NCBI GenBank assembly: GCA_911728455.2
Contig: OU452227.1
Location: forward strand, 21,113,431-21,177,430
Direction: 5' to 3'
DNA length: 64,000 nucleotides
DNA from: Marthasterias glacialis
Taxonomy: Eukaryota > Echinodermata > Asteroidea > Forcipulatida > Asteriidae
Shown here: piece after piece, positions 1-12,600 of the stretch
How positions within the stretch are numbered: the first letter of the stretch is position 1
Layout: every line of letters starts with the position of its first letter
Notes under the pieces: model-generated
Database searches by the model: none
What the model saw: the letters and a program-made list of their open reading frames with translations, nothing else
Told to the model about the DNA's origin: nothing
Translations under genes and position numbers: made by a program

Positions 1-125
1 TCTATGGAAGATTGGTACTGGTATGAACTTCATGTCATGTATGTAGGCCCTTAAGCATTCAGACTGATACCTGGATACTATACAAAAATTGATGAAAACC
101 AATCCTGTATTCTACCTTTAAGAAG
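1..125 (+). repeat. Dispersed repeat fragment (right part of the 47.4-kb element)
   Basis: Shares tggaagattggtactggtatgaa and aatcctgtattctacctttaa with 47618-47725. Cut by the window edge. Confidence 0.6.
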
Positions 126-464
126 AAGAGACGTACAGTGCAGCAACTAAGTTTCAGGGAAACATATATTACATGTGCAGTCGAGTCAGAAACCAGGGAT
201 GAAATTTGACAAAAATATGTGAAAAGTCCTGAAAAATGGCTTGCGGGCCCACCAGTACCCAACCTCGTTCCCAGGGGTAATTAATCTTGCCGGGCCATTT
301 TTTTTTGTACCGAGGTTGGCTCGATCAAAACCCCTGGAATTGTGACAAGAAAATCTCCCATAATATGGGAGATTTTAATTAGGCCTGTGGCCTATTCACT
401 CGAAGCACCACTCATCCCGCAAAAGTGGCATCATTAATCATACAGCAACTGGTCCCCTCTCATT

Positions 465-512
465 CTTCTTTGAATTGTGACCTGTCTACTTCTTTGAATT
501 GTGACCTGTCTA
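465..512 (+). repeat. 24-bp direct duplication
   Basis: The unit ttctttgaattgtgacctgtct occurs twice in tandem. The surrounding 126-786 shows no gene; 560-680 is locally rich in GCGC and is not explained. Confidence 0.7.
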
Positions 513-786
513 ACTGTGTGCAGTTTATGGTGACCGCGTAAAAATGAATCATTTGAATTATGATCGCGTCAAAATACTTGCATTTTGCAATGCGCGAACT
601 CATTTTGACACGCGCGTACTACTTAGTGCGTACCAGCGCCCTAGGGGCGCTCAAAATTTTTTAACAAGCGTGCGCGCATAGCAGTCAGTTTTGGGAGCCA
701 ATCAGCGCTGCTTTTCGGTGCTTCCCTTCCAGGGGTTAGAGACGAGAGGTGTCAATACGGCGCGCTGCCCATGGTGGCGAGGTTGA

Positions 787-943
787 CCTGGGGTCGATTT
801 CACAAAGCACTAAGATTCATCTTCATCAGATGAGATGTCAGTATTACAATAGTGATTTGTATATTTGACATCACACTTTGCTTAGCAATTAAGAGTGATT
901 CGCAGTTACGATAAATTTTAGCTCTTTGTGAAATCGAGCCCAG
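787..943. mobile_element. MITE, family 1 (TIR cctggggtcgatttcacaaag)
   Basis: The ends are inverted: cctggggtcgatttcacaaag and ctttgtgaaatcgagcccag. About 157 bases, non-coding. A second copy with the same interior is at 51869-52019. Confidence 0.8.
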
Positions 944-980
944 TACCCCTATTCTAGACTGAGAACCTTGTAGATGTTAC

Positions 981-1275
981 AATAGACCGATCCTTTAAGC
1001 CCCGCCCTTAAACATATATTGACCAATCGCAGCATTGGCTACATCACCACTGTACATGTACATGTGGGCAGCACAATGTGCGTGCACCTTAATGTGTGTC
1101 TCTTCAATGCCACACTGCATGAGATGAACGCACATGCTATATAGTATATGTATGCTCACTCATGTTTACCTTTTCCAATGTAGGATTTTATCGTGCCCGA
1201 CTTCTGTCGGTGGCGTAGCCAAGGTTGTGATTGGTCAACACGTACATGAGCAGGGCTTAATGCATCAGTCTATTC
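981..1275. mobile_element. MITE, family 2 (TIR aatagaccgatcc-ttaagc)
   Basis: Inverted ends aatagaccgatcctttaagccccgccc / gcagggcttaatgcatcagtctatt, with the inner pair attgaccaatcgc / gtgattggtcaac. About 295 bases, no reading frame. Copy at 28043-28296. Confidence 0.8.
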
Positions 1276-1326
1276 AGGAGGTTTACACTTTATTGCGGAC
1301 TCACTCAGTGCATCTTTTTTTTATGG

Positions 1327-1632
1327 AAGTCTGCATAGACACACAAGGCCAGTAAGCCACTCGAGGTGTGGGCTACAAATCAACTGTTTTTTCAAGAAGC
1401 CAGTGCCACCTACTCCTGGGGCTGAAACAGGGTTACCCCCTTTACAATCCGTAAGGATGTAGGCTTGGGTATCATCCATCAGAAGCTCTACCTCCCCAAC
1501 TTTTACGAAGCAATTATGGTTCGGTGCCTTGCTCAAGGACACAGGTGCCATGACCGGGACTCGAACCCACACTCCGTGACTCAGCCACCAGAGCTTGAGT
1601 CCGACGCACTAACCACTCGGCCACGATACGCC
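1327..1632 (-). mobile_element. tRNA-derived SINE, 'aggccagtaagccactcga' type
   Basis: Read on the minus strand: tRNA-like head (cgtggccgagtggttagtgcg, then ggttcgagtcccggtcatgg), the 'tgtccttgagcaaggcac' segment, and a tail ending in acctcgagtggcttactggc. A close relative lies at 35178-35502. Box A and box B of the RNA polymerase III promoter are visible. Confidence 0.8.
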
Positions 1633-1974
1633 ATAAACCAGAAATACAAAATTACACACAATGCGCACTATTTCTTGCTCACCTCGGTGGTTGATTTAGA
1701 AAAATTCTTTACAATCCGTAAGGATGTAGGCTTGGGTATCATCCATCAGAAGCTCTACCTCCCCAACTTTTACGAAGCAATTATGGTTCGGTGCCTTGCT
1801 CAAGGACACAGGTGCCATGACCGGGACTCGAACCCACACTCCGTGACTCAGCCACCAGAGCTTGAGTCCGACGCACTAACCACTCGGCCACGATACGCCA
1901 TAAACCAGAAATACAAAATTACACACAATGCGCATTATTTCTTGCTCACCTCGGTGGTTGATTTAGAAAAATTC
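1441..1974 (-). repeat. Tandem duplication (2 x 267 bp) of a SINE head
   Basis: Bases 1441-1707 and 1708-1974 are nearly identical (I found one C/T difference, near 1648 and 1935). Each contains the tRNA-like head of a SINE in reverse orientation. The 267-base unit is a multiple of three and creates a long spurious reading frame across both copies. Confidence 0.9.
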
Positions 1975-3729
1975 TGAGACGTGAGATCAGGAAAAATCTT
2001 GGGAAATCACACATCTTGTGACAAACTAAGTGCCCTGGTATTCTGTAGCTGTTCTCAGCTTTGCTTCTAGGGCTACAGACAAAGTACCAGATTGTCATAC
2101 CCAGTCCATAATACATAACGCCAGGCTTGATGGACAAAAAGTAACAAAACATTAAACAAGGTCGGACTGGGTCTGGGGCATAGATTCATAACAACCTTAG
2201 CAAGCCAAGTTATCGTTACGCTATTAAAAACATGACAGATATAAAACTCAGTAACTGTACCAGTATCAGTAACTTCCTGAAGAGGACCTGGTTGTATTTT
2301 TGGATTCTGAAGCGTTGATCAAACCTTGGACTTGAAGGAACACACGTTACCACCACCTACACAAGTACACTCGTCACTTTTTCAGTAACGTCAGTTACGC
2401 GACCATAATCTGACATGTCTGATGTCCACTGCACATAACTTGCACGCACGTGCCATCGTTGTTGATGTTATCCTTGAACGCCCATTTGGGAATGGGCAAG
2501 CCCGTGGTCGTCAATCTGTCACCACCAACAACACTTGGTCCTTTTTGCTTGTCAGGGAGTGTAGTACCGTCGCGTCAGCTCTTCAAGTTTCCATTGTTCA
2601 CCTAACAATAGCCTTTATTTTTGACTGCAAGCGGGCGCCCTTTGGGGTAGATTGGGGGTCAAACCGTAGAAACAATTAAGTAGTTAATATACAACTTTTG
2701 AGGTGGGTTTTTTGACAGTTTTACGATGTAATCAGCGTAAGATATTTGCTTGGAAAACTTGTATTTGTAAAAATATCTTTGTACTTTCAATAGTAATGCA
2801 CCCTCTTGCTGTCCAAAATCCGACCCATTAGCAAACACTAGCGGGACCCGCGCGTACCTATATGTCGAAGCAAAGATAGAGTGTGAAGTGTGAAGTAAAC
2901 AATGTTACTAGGGGCTTTGTAGAACTTTTAGGCCGAATATCATTCATCTCTGGTCTCTTCATTATTAATTGACAGAAACATTTATTTCATACTGACTCAA
3001 CAAACACAACACATTATATAAAGCAAGTAATTAATCAATATACTACATTACAATTATTAAACTGAATTATATATACATGAGTCAATATGTAGGAAAACAT
3101 GTGAAGTAAACAATGTTACTTTTGCACTTTTCCCTATTTGACAGACAATTCATTATGCACTATCGACGATCTGATGATGAGTTTACAGTACACATTGACT
3201 ACGTGTCAACAAAGTTTTGATGTTATCAGATCACCTTTAGGTCAAACGATGTTGTCCTCTATGGTGATAAGATTGCAGGTTGGTGAGAAAACCGCATAAC
3301 ATGTTCATGCATCAAGCATGCATTTACAAATACATTTTTTTAAAGTGACAGTGAAAATTATAATAACATTATTAGGCCTCCCTCCCCTTCCGTTTAAAAG
3401 CACTTCATCGTTGGAACAACAGTGTCATTAAGTATGACATACACAGGTTTGTGCAACCTATCAATTGAGGACTTCTCTTTCTTCTCCCCTTGTTTTTTTG
3501 TTTTTGTTAGCAACATCCCCTTTGATTTCGTACCGAAGCCGAGGCGAGGACGTCCACACCATTGTCAAAACACCGCCGCATGAAAAAAAGTTGCCACGTG
3601 AAGAAAAAAAAAGATGATGAATTAAAAAAAAAAGTTGATGCCTAAAGAAAGTAGCTGCCTTTAGAAAAAGGGGGCAACGCGTGAAAAAGTCACCTCTTGA
3701 AAAAAGTCGCCGTGGAAAACAATTTAAAT
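1975..3729. other. No gene seen
   Basis: AT-rich, short frames only. A 20-base direct repeat (gtgaagtaaacaatgttact) occurs at about 2889 and 3101. Bases 3580-3720 are A-rich with repeated 'gaaaaaagt' words, grading into the satellite block. Confidence 0.5.
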
Positions 3730-4140
3730 GAGAATAGCCATTTATAAATAATGGCTATTTATACATATTGGTTATATGTATACAAAAAATTAGTATTTAT
3801 AATCAATTGTTATTTATAAACAATGGTCATTTATACATAATGGTTATATATAAAGAATGGTTATTCAAAAATAATAGTAATATTTACATATAAATAATGG
3901 TCATTTATTACTATTGGTTATATATAAATAATGGTTATTTAAAAATAATGGTGATAATATAAATAATGGTTATTTTAAACTAATAGTAATATTTACATAT
4001 AAATAATAGTAATTAATAAAATTATGGTTATATTTTTTGATTAATGTTTTTTTTTATAAACAACCATTGTTTATAAATAATGGTTATTTATAAATCTATT
4101 TTTATATCAAGTAAAGAAATTAAACAAAATGAAAATGAAA

Positions 4141-4610
4141 AAAATAACCCTAATCTTGACCCTTACCCTAACCCTAACCCTCTTTAATTTTATGTATCTA
4201 TTTTTATATCATGATGTAACTGTTTTTATCCTGTAAAATGAATAAATAAAATGAAAAAAAAGTTATAATATCCCTAACCCTAATATCCCTTGCCCTAACC
4301 CTAACAAAATCCTTTTAATTTTATGTATCTATTTTTTTTTATCGTGATGTCGATTCAGCCTGTCAAATTAATACATGAAATGAAATAAAACTGAAAAAAA
4401 ATTCCTAACCCTAACCCTAACCGTTTTTAATTTTATGTATCTATTATTTATCACGATGTAACTGTTTTTAGCATGTGAATTAACAGATGAAATGAAATGA
4501 AATGAAATGAAGTTCAAAAAAAAAAAAACTAACCCAACCCCAACCCTAACCCTTACCCTTACCCTAAAACCCTAACCATAAAACCCAAACCCGCGCCTAA
4601 CCCTAAAAAT
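4141..4610 (-). repeat. Short CCCTAA runs interleaved with a ~130-bp satellite unit
   Basis: Three successive units each start with CCCTAACCC and continue with tttaattttatgtatctatt, an ATG-rich segment and a gaaatgaaataaa tail. The repeat strand is opposite to the array at 5518-6830. The last run (4530-4610) degenerates to CCCTAAAA forms. Confidence 0.8.
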
Positions 4611-5517
4611 GAAGGGCCAATCTGTCATTAAAGCGCACTGCCTATTCGTCAAGACTAGAAGCTCCTAATAACCGATAAGAAGCCATAAAAAGAGGAGCGC
4701 ACAACCCAATATTATAATTAACTATGGGTCGTGGGAGAAGGAGACCAATAAGAAGTCGGGTTGGGGTAACCGGAACGAAAGGAGATGAAGGACGGGCGCC
4801 ACGAGTGGGCGATCGTCGGTTTTTATGAAGTGCTCTCGGCGCCCCCACCCCACCCCAGCTGTCACATTTTCTTCAAAATGGCCACTGTTCACAAGATTTC
4901 AGAATATTGTGTCTAACTGGAGATGCTTCATGGAATCCTGGGCACGGATTATTTTGGGGCTAAAATGTCGTATCCACTGTCACTTTATATCCATGGAATT
5001 TAAGTAAACTTTTATCCTTACCTATCTAGAAGGGTTGAAGAATGTATCCAGCTAGGAACAGGAAGTTTGAGTAATTCTAGAGTGTTGAAAACGTTTTCAT
5101 GGTCGCAGAGCAAGGACCCCCAAATCATCCTGTGTAAACAATCTTCGTTTCAATGTGACAGCAGCTGCCGCGGTAATATATTTTCAACAAGAGTTTTAAA
5201 TATATACGACCGCCCTCCCCCGGCGCTCGCTCTCTAGTCTTACCCTCCTTTTCGTTCTGCCAGCAGTGACCCCCTTCCGACGGCTCATAATTCGTGATTT
5301 CTTACTGGTGGCCCTCCTCCCACGGCCCAGAGTTAATTATAATACTGTGCAGTGCTCTCCTCGTTTTGCGACTTCTTATTGGCAACTATTTTGCGTACAA
5401 CCAATGGTTAAGACGGCTATGTTGCGCGCAACTCTTTTCGTGACCTAATTGGTTAGTAGGGGTCTCCGGGTTAGACGAATAGGAATCGCGCTTTCATGAC
5501 CGATTGGGCCCATCATT

Positions 5518-6830
5518 TTTGGGGTTAGTGTTAGGGCTTTAGGGTTAGGGTTAGGGTTTCAGGGTAAGGGTTTTAGGGTTAGGGTTTTAGGGTTAGGGTT
5601 TTAGGGTTAGGGTTAGGGTTAGGGTTAGGGTTAGGGTTAGGGTTAGGGTTTTAGGGTTAGGGTTTTAGGGTCAGGGTTAGGGTTTTAGGGTTAGGTTTTA
5701 GGGTTAGGGTTAGGGTTAGGGTTAGGGTTTTAGGGTCAGGGTTACGGTTTTAGGGTTAGGGTTAGGGCTTTAGGGTTAGGGTTAGGGTTTTAGGGTTAGG
5801 GGTAGGGTTTTAGGGTTAGGGTTTTAGGGTTAGGGTTAGGGTTTTAGGGTTAGGGTTTTAGGGTTAGGGTTTTAGGGTTAGGGTTTTAGGGTTAGGGTTT
5901 TAGGGTTAGGGTTTTAGGGTTAGGGTTAGGGTTAGGGTTAGGGTTTTAGGGTCAGGGTTACGGTTTTAGGGTTAGGGTTAGGGCTTTAGGGTTAGGGTTA
6001 GGGTTTTAGGGTAAGGGTTTTAGGGTTAGGGTTTTAGGGTTAGGGTTAGGGTTTTAGGGTTAGGGTTTTAGGGTTAGGTTTTAGGGTTAGGGTTAGGGTT
6101 AGGGTTAGGGTTTTAGGGTCAGGGTTACGGTTTTAGGGTTAGGGCTTTAGGGTTAGGGTTAGGGTTTTAGGGTAAGGGTTTTAGGGTTAGGGTTTTAGGG
6201 TTAGGGTTTTAGGGTTAGGGTTTTAGGGTTAGGGTTTTAGGGTTAGGGTTTTAGGGTTAGGGTTTTAGGGTTAGGGTTAGGGTTTTAGGGTTAGGGTTTT
6301 AGGGTTAGGTTTTAGGTTTTAGGGTTAGGGTTAGGGTTAGGGTTTTAGGGTCAGGGTTACGGTTTTAGGGTTAGGGTTAGGGCTTTAGGGTTAGGGTTAG
6401 GGTTTTAGGGTTAGGGGTAGGGTTTTAGGGTTAGGGTTTTAGGGTTAGGGTTTTAGGGTTAGGGTTAGGGTTTTAGGGTTAGGGTTTTAGGGTTAGGGTT
6501 TTAGGGTTAGGGTTTTAGGGTTAGGGTTAGGGTTAGGGTTAGGGTTTTAGGGTCAGGGTTATGGTTTTAGGGTTAGGGTTAGGGCTTTAGGGTTAGGGTT
6601 AGGGCTTTAGGGTTTGGGTTAGGGTTTTAGGGTTAGGGTTAGGGTTAGGGTTTTAGGGTTAGGGTTAGGGTTTTAGGGTTAGGATTTTAGGGTTAGGGTT
6701 TTAGGGTTAGGGTTAGGGTTAGTATTTTTTAGGAATAGGGTTAGGGTTAGGGTTAGGGTTAGGGTTTGAGGATTAGGGTTATTAGGGTTAGGGTTAGGGC
6801 TTTAGGGTTTGGGTTATTATTTTTTTTACA
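5518..6830 (+). repeat. Interstitial telomere-like array (TTAGGG / TTTTAGGG mixed)
   Basis: About 1.3 kb of TTAGGG alternating with TTTTAGGG, giving a common 14-base unit TTTTAGGGTTAGGG, with scattered variants (TCAGGG, TTACGG, GCTTTAGGG). A higher-order block containing 'gggtcagggttacggttttaggg' recurs several times, showing amplification in larger steps. More short TTAGGG runs occur at 6895-6945 and 7025-7050. Confidence 0.9.
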
Positions 6831-7400
6831 CTAATTTCGCTTCATTAATTTAATTCAAGGGATAAAGCAGTTACATGATATAAATATAAAAATTGTTAGG
6901 GATAGGGTTAGGGTTTGGGTTTTAGGGTTAGGCCAGGGTTAGTTTTTTTTAATTTTTTTAATTACATCATTTCAATCATTAATGTTAAGAGATAAAACAG
7001 TAACATGATATCAAAATAAAAATTGTTAGGGTTGGGGTCAGAGTTAGAGTTAGGATATAATTTATAATTAACGGTTAGTGGGTATGGTTCTGTTGCATTT
7101 TTATTTTTTTCCGTTGCATTTTTATAAATATAAATGCGACAGAAAACATCATAATCATATGGAACACCGTAGTAAATAATCATTATTTATAAATAATGGT
7201 TTTATACAAAAAGTGATTATTTAAAGATATTGATTAATTATAAATAATGGTTATAATGTAAAAAAATGGTTATTTATAAACAAGCATTATTTAGAATAGT
7301 GCATTATTTAAAAATGGTTATTTATAAATAATGCTTAATTTTAAATAATGCTTAATTATAAAATAAAGGATTTAAATGTACCTTTTTAAGCTGTAAAGTT

Positions 7401-9171
7401 GTACAATCCCTTTGTTAGATATTGTCAGTAACATAATAGTTCTTCAAATAAAGTTATTTTTGAGTCATCATAAAAAAACGTGTGGATATGAAATCGGTAA
7501 ATGGAGTAAATGTTAAATTGTTTTACCCTTTTTAACTAGTATTTTATTTATTTATTTTTTTTATTGTTATTTATTATTATTTTTTTCGGGGGGATTTTTT
7601 AATGATCATCTTTTTCATCTGGATCATCTTTGCCATCTGGAAAAGAAGTGCTTTATTAAGATTTTCAAACTTTCTGATTAAATAATGTCTCTTTTTGTAT
7701 GTTCCCTTTTTTGTTGCCTGTAATCAGCCTACAAATCTTGGTAAAATTACTCACAAGTACCACTTCTTTAGTATGTCACTACATTTGTTGTGCTCCCTGC
7801 CTGCATCACGCAATAATGAATACAGAATCACATACATCAAAAGGCTACTAATACCTGGAAAGGAATATTTAAAAAAGGGAAATTAAAGCCAACATCAATT
7901 AAAAAATCCCTTAGAAAGTGGCAGTCGGATATGGAAACTTTTCCTTAATATTAATAAGCTTCATGTTTTTGTTTTTATTAAGGGGTCTTTTGACAAATCC
8001 ATAACGTGGTAAGCCCATAGAGCTATTGTCAATTATAGCTCTATGGGTAAGCCTCATTTGCTGATGACTCAGATTCGAAGTTGGTATTCCGTTCGGGAAT
8101 GGACGTCTCCTGACAGAACAATGTTTCATGAAGGTATACGCCCCACCATACACTATTTCGCATTAGACATCACAGGTTATTTTCAGGGGCGATATGACTT
8201 CATATAATCAGTCTTATCTACAAATAAATCATGTTACGACTTATTTATTGTCAAGGCTAGGAATAGGATATTGGACCACCGCTGGTATGACTGTGCTGTA
8301 AAAAGTGGTTAAGCACGATTAAAATAATAATAGTAATACTATTTACAACAGCAGGTTGAAACATCATGCTTGAAAGCAGTAAGTGCCGTTGTGAGTCAAT
8401 TATATTATTAAGTTTAATAAATGTATTTCAAAATCAGAAGTAGTTTTCGGTTGGTTGTTTGCCTCGGTGACTGGTGCACCGGTGACATGTTGTAAGCAAA
8501 GGAATTGACAAATTGTGCTGGTGGAAAAAAGTGGGTAACAAGTTAATGCCAATACTTAGTAGTATACCCAGTACCACAGTACCAGCATACTATTTACTAT
8601 TATTTGGTAGACGTAGTCATTTAATAGTGTCGTGAGCAGAGTAGTGACAGTGCAGTGTAGAGTAGTCCCATAAAATAGGGCCAATCCACTAAGAAGTGTA
8701 GAGTAGTGACTACAGTAATGCATAGCCCGAGCCTAGCTGCCTAGTGAGTAGTGTGGTCTTAATTATTTTGCTAGGATTGCTAGCCGGTATTGTTGTCATG
8801 ACCATGGCAATAGTAATACAGTGAGTCTGTGTTCTAGTTCATTTTCCCCCCTAGTAAAGCAGTAGTTTAATAGCCCCTCTTTTCCTATAATCATTTTGTC
8901 ACTTTGTGTGGTCAGTGACCAGTGATGACAGTGACAGTGTCAGTGAAATCGGATATCCATATGATCATACTTTGATAAAAATGTATTCAAAATGTTGTGT
9001 AATTCTTCTATTCATCCTGTTACAAAAAAAAACAGGCCTAACTGTACGTTCTATTCATCCTGTAAAAAAATAACAGGTTTCTTCCATCAATATGTCTGGT
9101 ATATTGGTCTTATTCAAAGACCATTCAGTCTAGGTCTCGATCAACATAAAAGGTCTCATTCTCCTCAGACA
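7401..9171. other. No gene seen
   Basis: AT-rich. 8010-8050 has a small inverted pair (ccatagagctattg / atagctctatgg). 8640-8760 has repeated gtgtagagtagt words. 9020-9080 has cattcatcctg twice with a short insertion. Confidence 0.5.
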
Positions 9172-9413
9172 TAGTTGCAATAAATGTAACCCTTGATCCT
9201 CCGTAGTTCAGAGGGGTACGACAAGCCATGTGTAAAATTTTGTACATTTTGTTTACCTTTTATTTCATAAACTGTGTACCCAATCATCATAAAATGTTGA
9301 AGAAAAAAAAAAACGTCAAAAGAATTTGCAAAATTTGAACTAATGGTTCGTAGCAACTCTACAGTCTACGATTGTCGGGGAGGATCATTCAAGGGTTACA
9401 GTTCTTGCAACTA
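9172..9413. mobile_element. MITE with TIR tagttgcaa...tgtaacccttga
   Basis: Bases 9172-9206 and 9378-9413 are inverted copies (tgtaacccttgatcctcc / ggaggatcattcaagggttaca). Interior is AT-rich and non-coding. It ends about 215 bases before the BFAR start codon. Confidence 0.7.
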
Positions 9414-9629
9414 CTTCAGACCATGCGAACTTAATAGTCTTAATAATTTGAAGTCTGCAAAAGGAGGCAAAATCAGTCCATCTTTTTGACTTCTCTTTGT
9501 AATTATTTTTGACAGGGTTTGACTGAGTGAGTTACTGGATCGTACATACTCAGATAGTTCTATTTTCTTAATGAGTCACTGGAACAGGCAGTTGATGAAC
9601 AACCGTGTAGACTGCCGACTTTGAAAACT

Positions 9630-12600
9630 ATGATTGAGACGAACAGAGAAGAAAGTGGGCACAGACTATCACCTACAGAGGACCCAAGTAGCAACACAAT
9701 GAACACCAACACCCAGTCAGCAGCCTTGCCATCCGAGGCCTTGCCAGCAAATCTTCCCGTGCCCGAGTCCGAATCCAACTTCACCTGCGGATGCTGTTAC
9801 GAGACGATGGTCCAGCCGACAACATTGAACTGCGGACACAGCTTCTGTCGGCTCTGTCTAGCCAGGTGGTGGAAGACCCAGAAGAGGACGACGTGTCCAG
9901 AGTGCAGGTACCCTTGGACTGGGTTCCCTCATGTTAACATCATTCTCAGGTAAACTAGTACACTCACCAAGACCTTGCTGCTTTGTAACATGTATTATTT
10001 ATTAAAAACTAAAGCCGCTGCCGGTATCTGCCAATTTTGACGCTCATGGCGCATGAACACTATTACCCAGGTCACTGGGCCACTTACTGCATTCCTTATA
10101 CCATCTCAGCTCCCTGGGGAGTATACAGCCTGTGCTTCCAACTGAACACATGAAGCTTTATCATCACAAGAACCATCTCTGCCCTAAACATGTTTCAAGG
10201 TCGCAACAACCCACCTGAGTTTTACTTTTATCACCTTGCACAATCATTAGTCTAAAGAAGTGCTGCTTTGAACTCAGTCTAGGAAAAATTACTGCTGTCT
10301 GTGAATTTACAAATGCCTTTCTAACATTTCTCGTCACACAATCAGGAATACGATCGAAAAGTTATACCCGGCCCAGGTTAAAGAAAGGGCGACATCCTTG
10401 GAAACACCGACGAGCACCACCATCATGGAAGACTTTGAGGAGTATGGGCAGCAGCTGGAAAAAGACCAGACGAAAGGCAAGACATCTACAAGGGCTCCCC
10501 GGGGATTTGTCTGGGGAGTCCTGACTACGTTGGGGGTGGTCTTTGTAAGTACACTATTGATCCCCTTACGCACACGCCAAATGCGGTTGACTGTGACATT
10601 GACTACCAAAATGGTGCAACCAATATTATTGTGACGATGACGTCAGGCGAACTGGGTCAACAGATTCTGTGCAAATAAAGAGTGTCAGCACCTGGGATTT
10701 GAATGATACGTAGCTGAAAACCAGGCCTGACATTTTATCGTTGAGAGGGCAAGGCCATTTTCCTTTTGCAAAGGGCACTTCCATTGGAAAATCTTAAAGT
10801 CTATGGGCAACTTTTGAAGTGGCACCAAGGCCAAGACCAGGGCAACAGAGGCCATGGCCTCCGTGCTCTCCGCGTAATTCCTGGCCTGGAAAACCATTAC
10901 TGCCTGGTGACAAACTTTGCTGAAAAAAAAGTGTCAACACAGCTTTTACAGACATGAAATATTTTCTTTACGGAATATGTTTCTTGTTTATATTCATTTT
11001 TCCGATCATATAGCTCTTTTGATAATGCAATGACAACATTGCAAACAAGGATTCTATAACACTGAATTAACAATGTATCAACGCTGTTGCGTACAATGAC
11101 CCATGATACTGAAATATATAGTTAGTATAACATTGTATTTATCTGCAGGTCATCCAACTACTATTGAACTGGGGCAGCGGTGACAGCAAAATGCTGGTGT
11201 ATAAGCCTCTGGGGACCTGGAAGTCAGAGGAAGTGTCGCAGTGGTTGTATGAACTAGGCAGCTGGGCTGGTAACCAGTACAGTCAAAAGTTCCTTGAACA
11301 CAGTATCAGTAAGTACTTGTACAGCATTTACCCCAGCAGTGCCCCAAGCCGATTGAATCGGCCCTATTTACAGTGCATTGGTATTTCTTACAACACGCCA
11401 AGTAGCATTAAAACAACCTTGCACTTGTACAGCATTAACCCTGTCAGTGTCCCAGGTCGATTAAATCGGCCCTATTTACAGTGCATTGGTATTTCTTACA
11501 ACACGCCAAGTAGCATTAAAACAACCTTGCACTTGTACAGCATTAACCCTGTCAGTGTCCCAGGTCGATTAAATCGGCCCTATTTACGGTGCATTGGTAT
11601 TTCTTACAACACGCCAAGTAGCATTAAAACAACCTTGTACTTGTACAGCATTAACCCTGTCAGTGTCCCAGGTCGATTAAATTGGCCCTATTTACGGTGC
11701 ATTGGTATTTCTTACAACACGCCAAGTAGCAATAAAACAACCTTTGACAGAGTTCAAAGTTGTGACCAAAATAAAGTCAGCTTTAAACTTGTGAGGAAGT
11801 CAGCTTTGAACTTGTGTATGCCTTAACTGCAGTCATTGTTTCTAGAATTTTTACTTGTAAGTAAAGAAGAAAAACAAAAACATGTGATTTACAACTCTAA
11901 TTTGCATGGCATTACATATAATTTTATACAGCAATGCGCGCTAGGTAAACAAATACCAATTCAACAGAACTGATTGCACAGTGCAACAATGACAGTAATT
12001 TGGTGTCAGGTGTTACAGGTTTTAAAGAAGTATGTATTTTCATGTGCCCCACTGCCTCTAGGAAACTGTTACATCAGTAGCCATGCCTGATACTGTGTTC
12101 TTGTAAGAGAACGTCACAAAAGATAGAACGTTAGGAATGTTCAAAGTATTCAAGCGGGTGTACATGGAATGTTCCATTGGACCGCCGGAGCGTTCCATTT
12201 GACCGCTCAAAATGCCACTGTGTATATTCTGTCTTGTAGGAATGTCGGGGTCGAGCAGACCGTTCTGGCATTCCACTGGATTGCGGACGTAATAATAATA
12301 AGCATTTACGCAGTTCTTATATAGCGCTTTATCACACCCGATGGGCGTCTCAAAGCGCTCAGTATTTTTTCCTGCAAGGTATGATGAGTTCCGTTTTTGA
12401 GTATGAGACCTGTTCCTTTGCATAGCACCATGTAATGGTTTACAGGGTGCTGTGGCGCAATTTGCAGCCGATCAAACCAGAAACACCGGTGCGAACCCCT
12501 TCTCTTTGCGATAAGTGCACTGGGTTCTTTTACGTGCATTACACAACACTCGGGACCTAAGGCTTTGCGTCCCATTTGAAGGATGTAGCATAAATGGTTG

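Larger units (their letters stand above)
3730..7400. repeat. Large inverted block of telomere-like arrays and AT-rich satellite
   Basis: Going inward from both sides the order is the same: AT-rich repeats of the type aataatggttatttataaa (3730-4110 and 7160-7375), then units of about 100-130 bases with TTTTTATAT-ATGATGTAACTGTTTTATC alternating with CCCTAA or TTAGGG runs, then a GC-richer inner part. The inner parts, about 4620-4800 and 5230-5510, are reverse complements with mismatches (for example the stretch around agttaattataat). A central spacer of roughly 400 bases (4810-5230) is not paired. The right arm is expanded by TTAGGG-type repeats. No coding gene is seen. Confidence 0.75.

Noticed and set aside
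1465-1977. 170-residue open frame
   Set aside because: It is a translation of the duplicated SINE head in antisense; the internal peptide repeat follows the 267-base duplication, and no domain is present.
5518-6830. True chromosome end
   Set aside because: The array is interstitial: genes and other sequence follow for 57 kb on the right and 5 kb lies to the left, and the repeats are mixed with variants.
3730-7400. Head-to-head telomere fusion
   Set aside because: A fusion would read TTAGGG then CCCTAA on one strand; here the order is the opposite.
11164-11826. 220-residue open frame as a separate gene
   Set aside because: It is BFAR exon 3 read on into intron 3 through the 108-bp minisatellite; the exon 3 donor joins in phase to exon 4.
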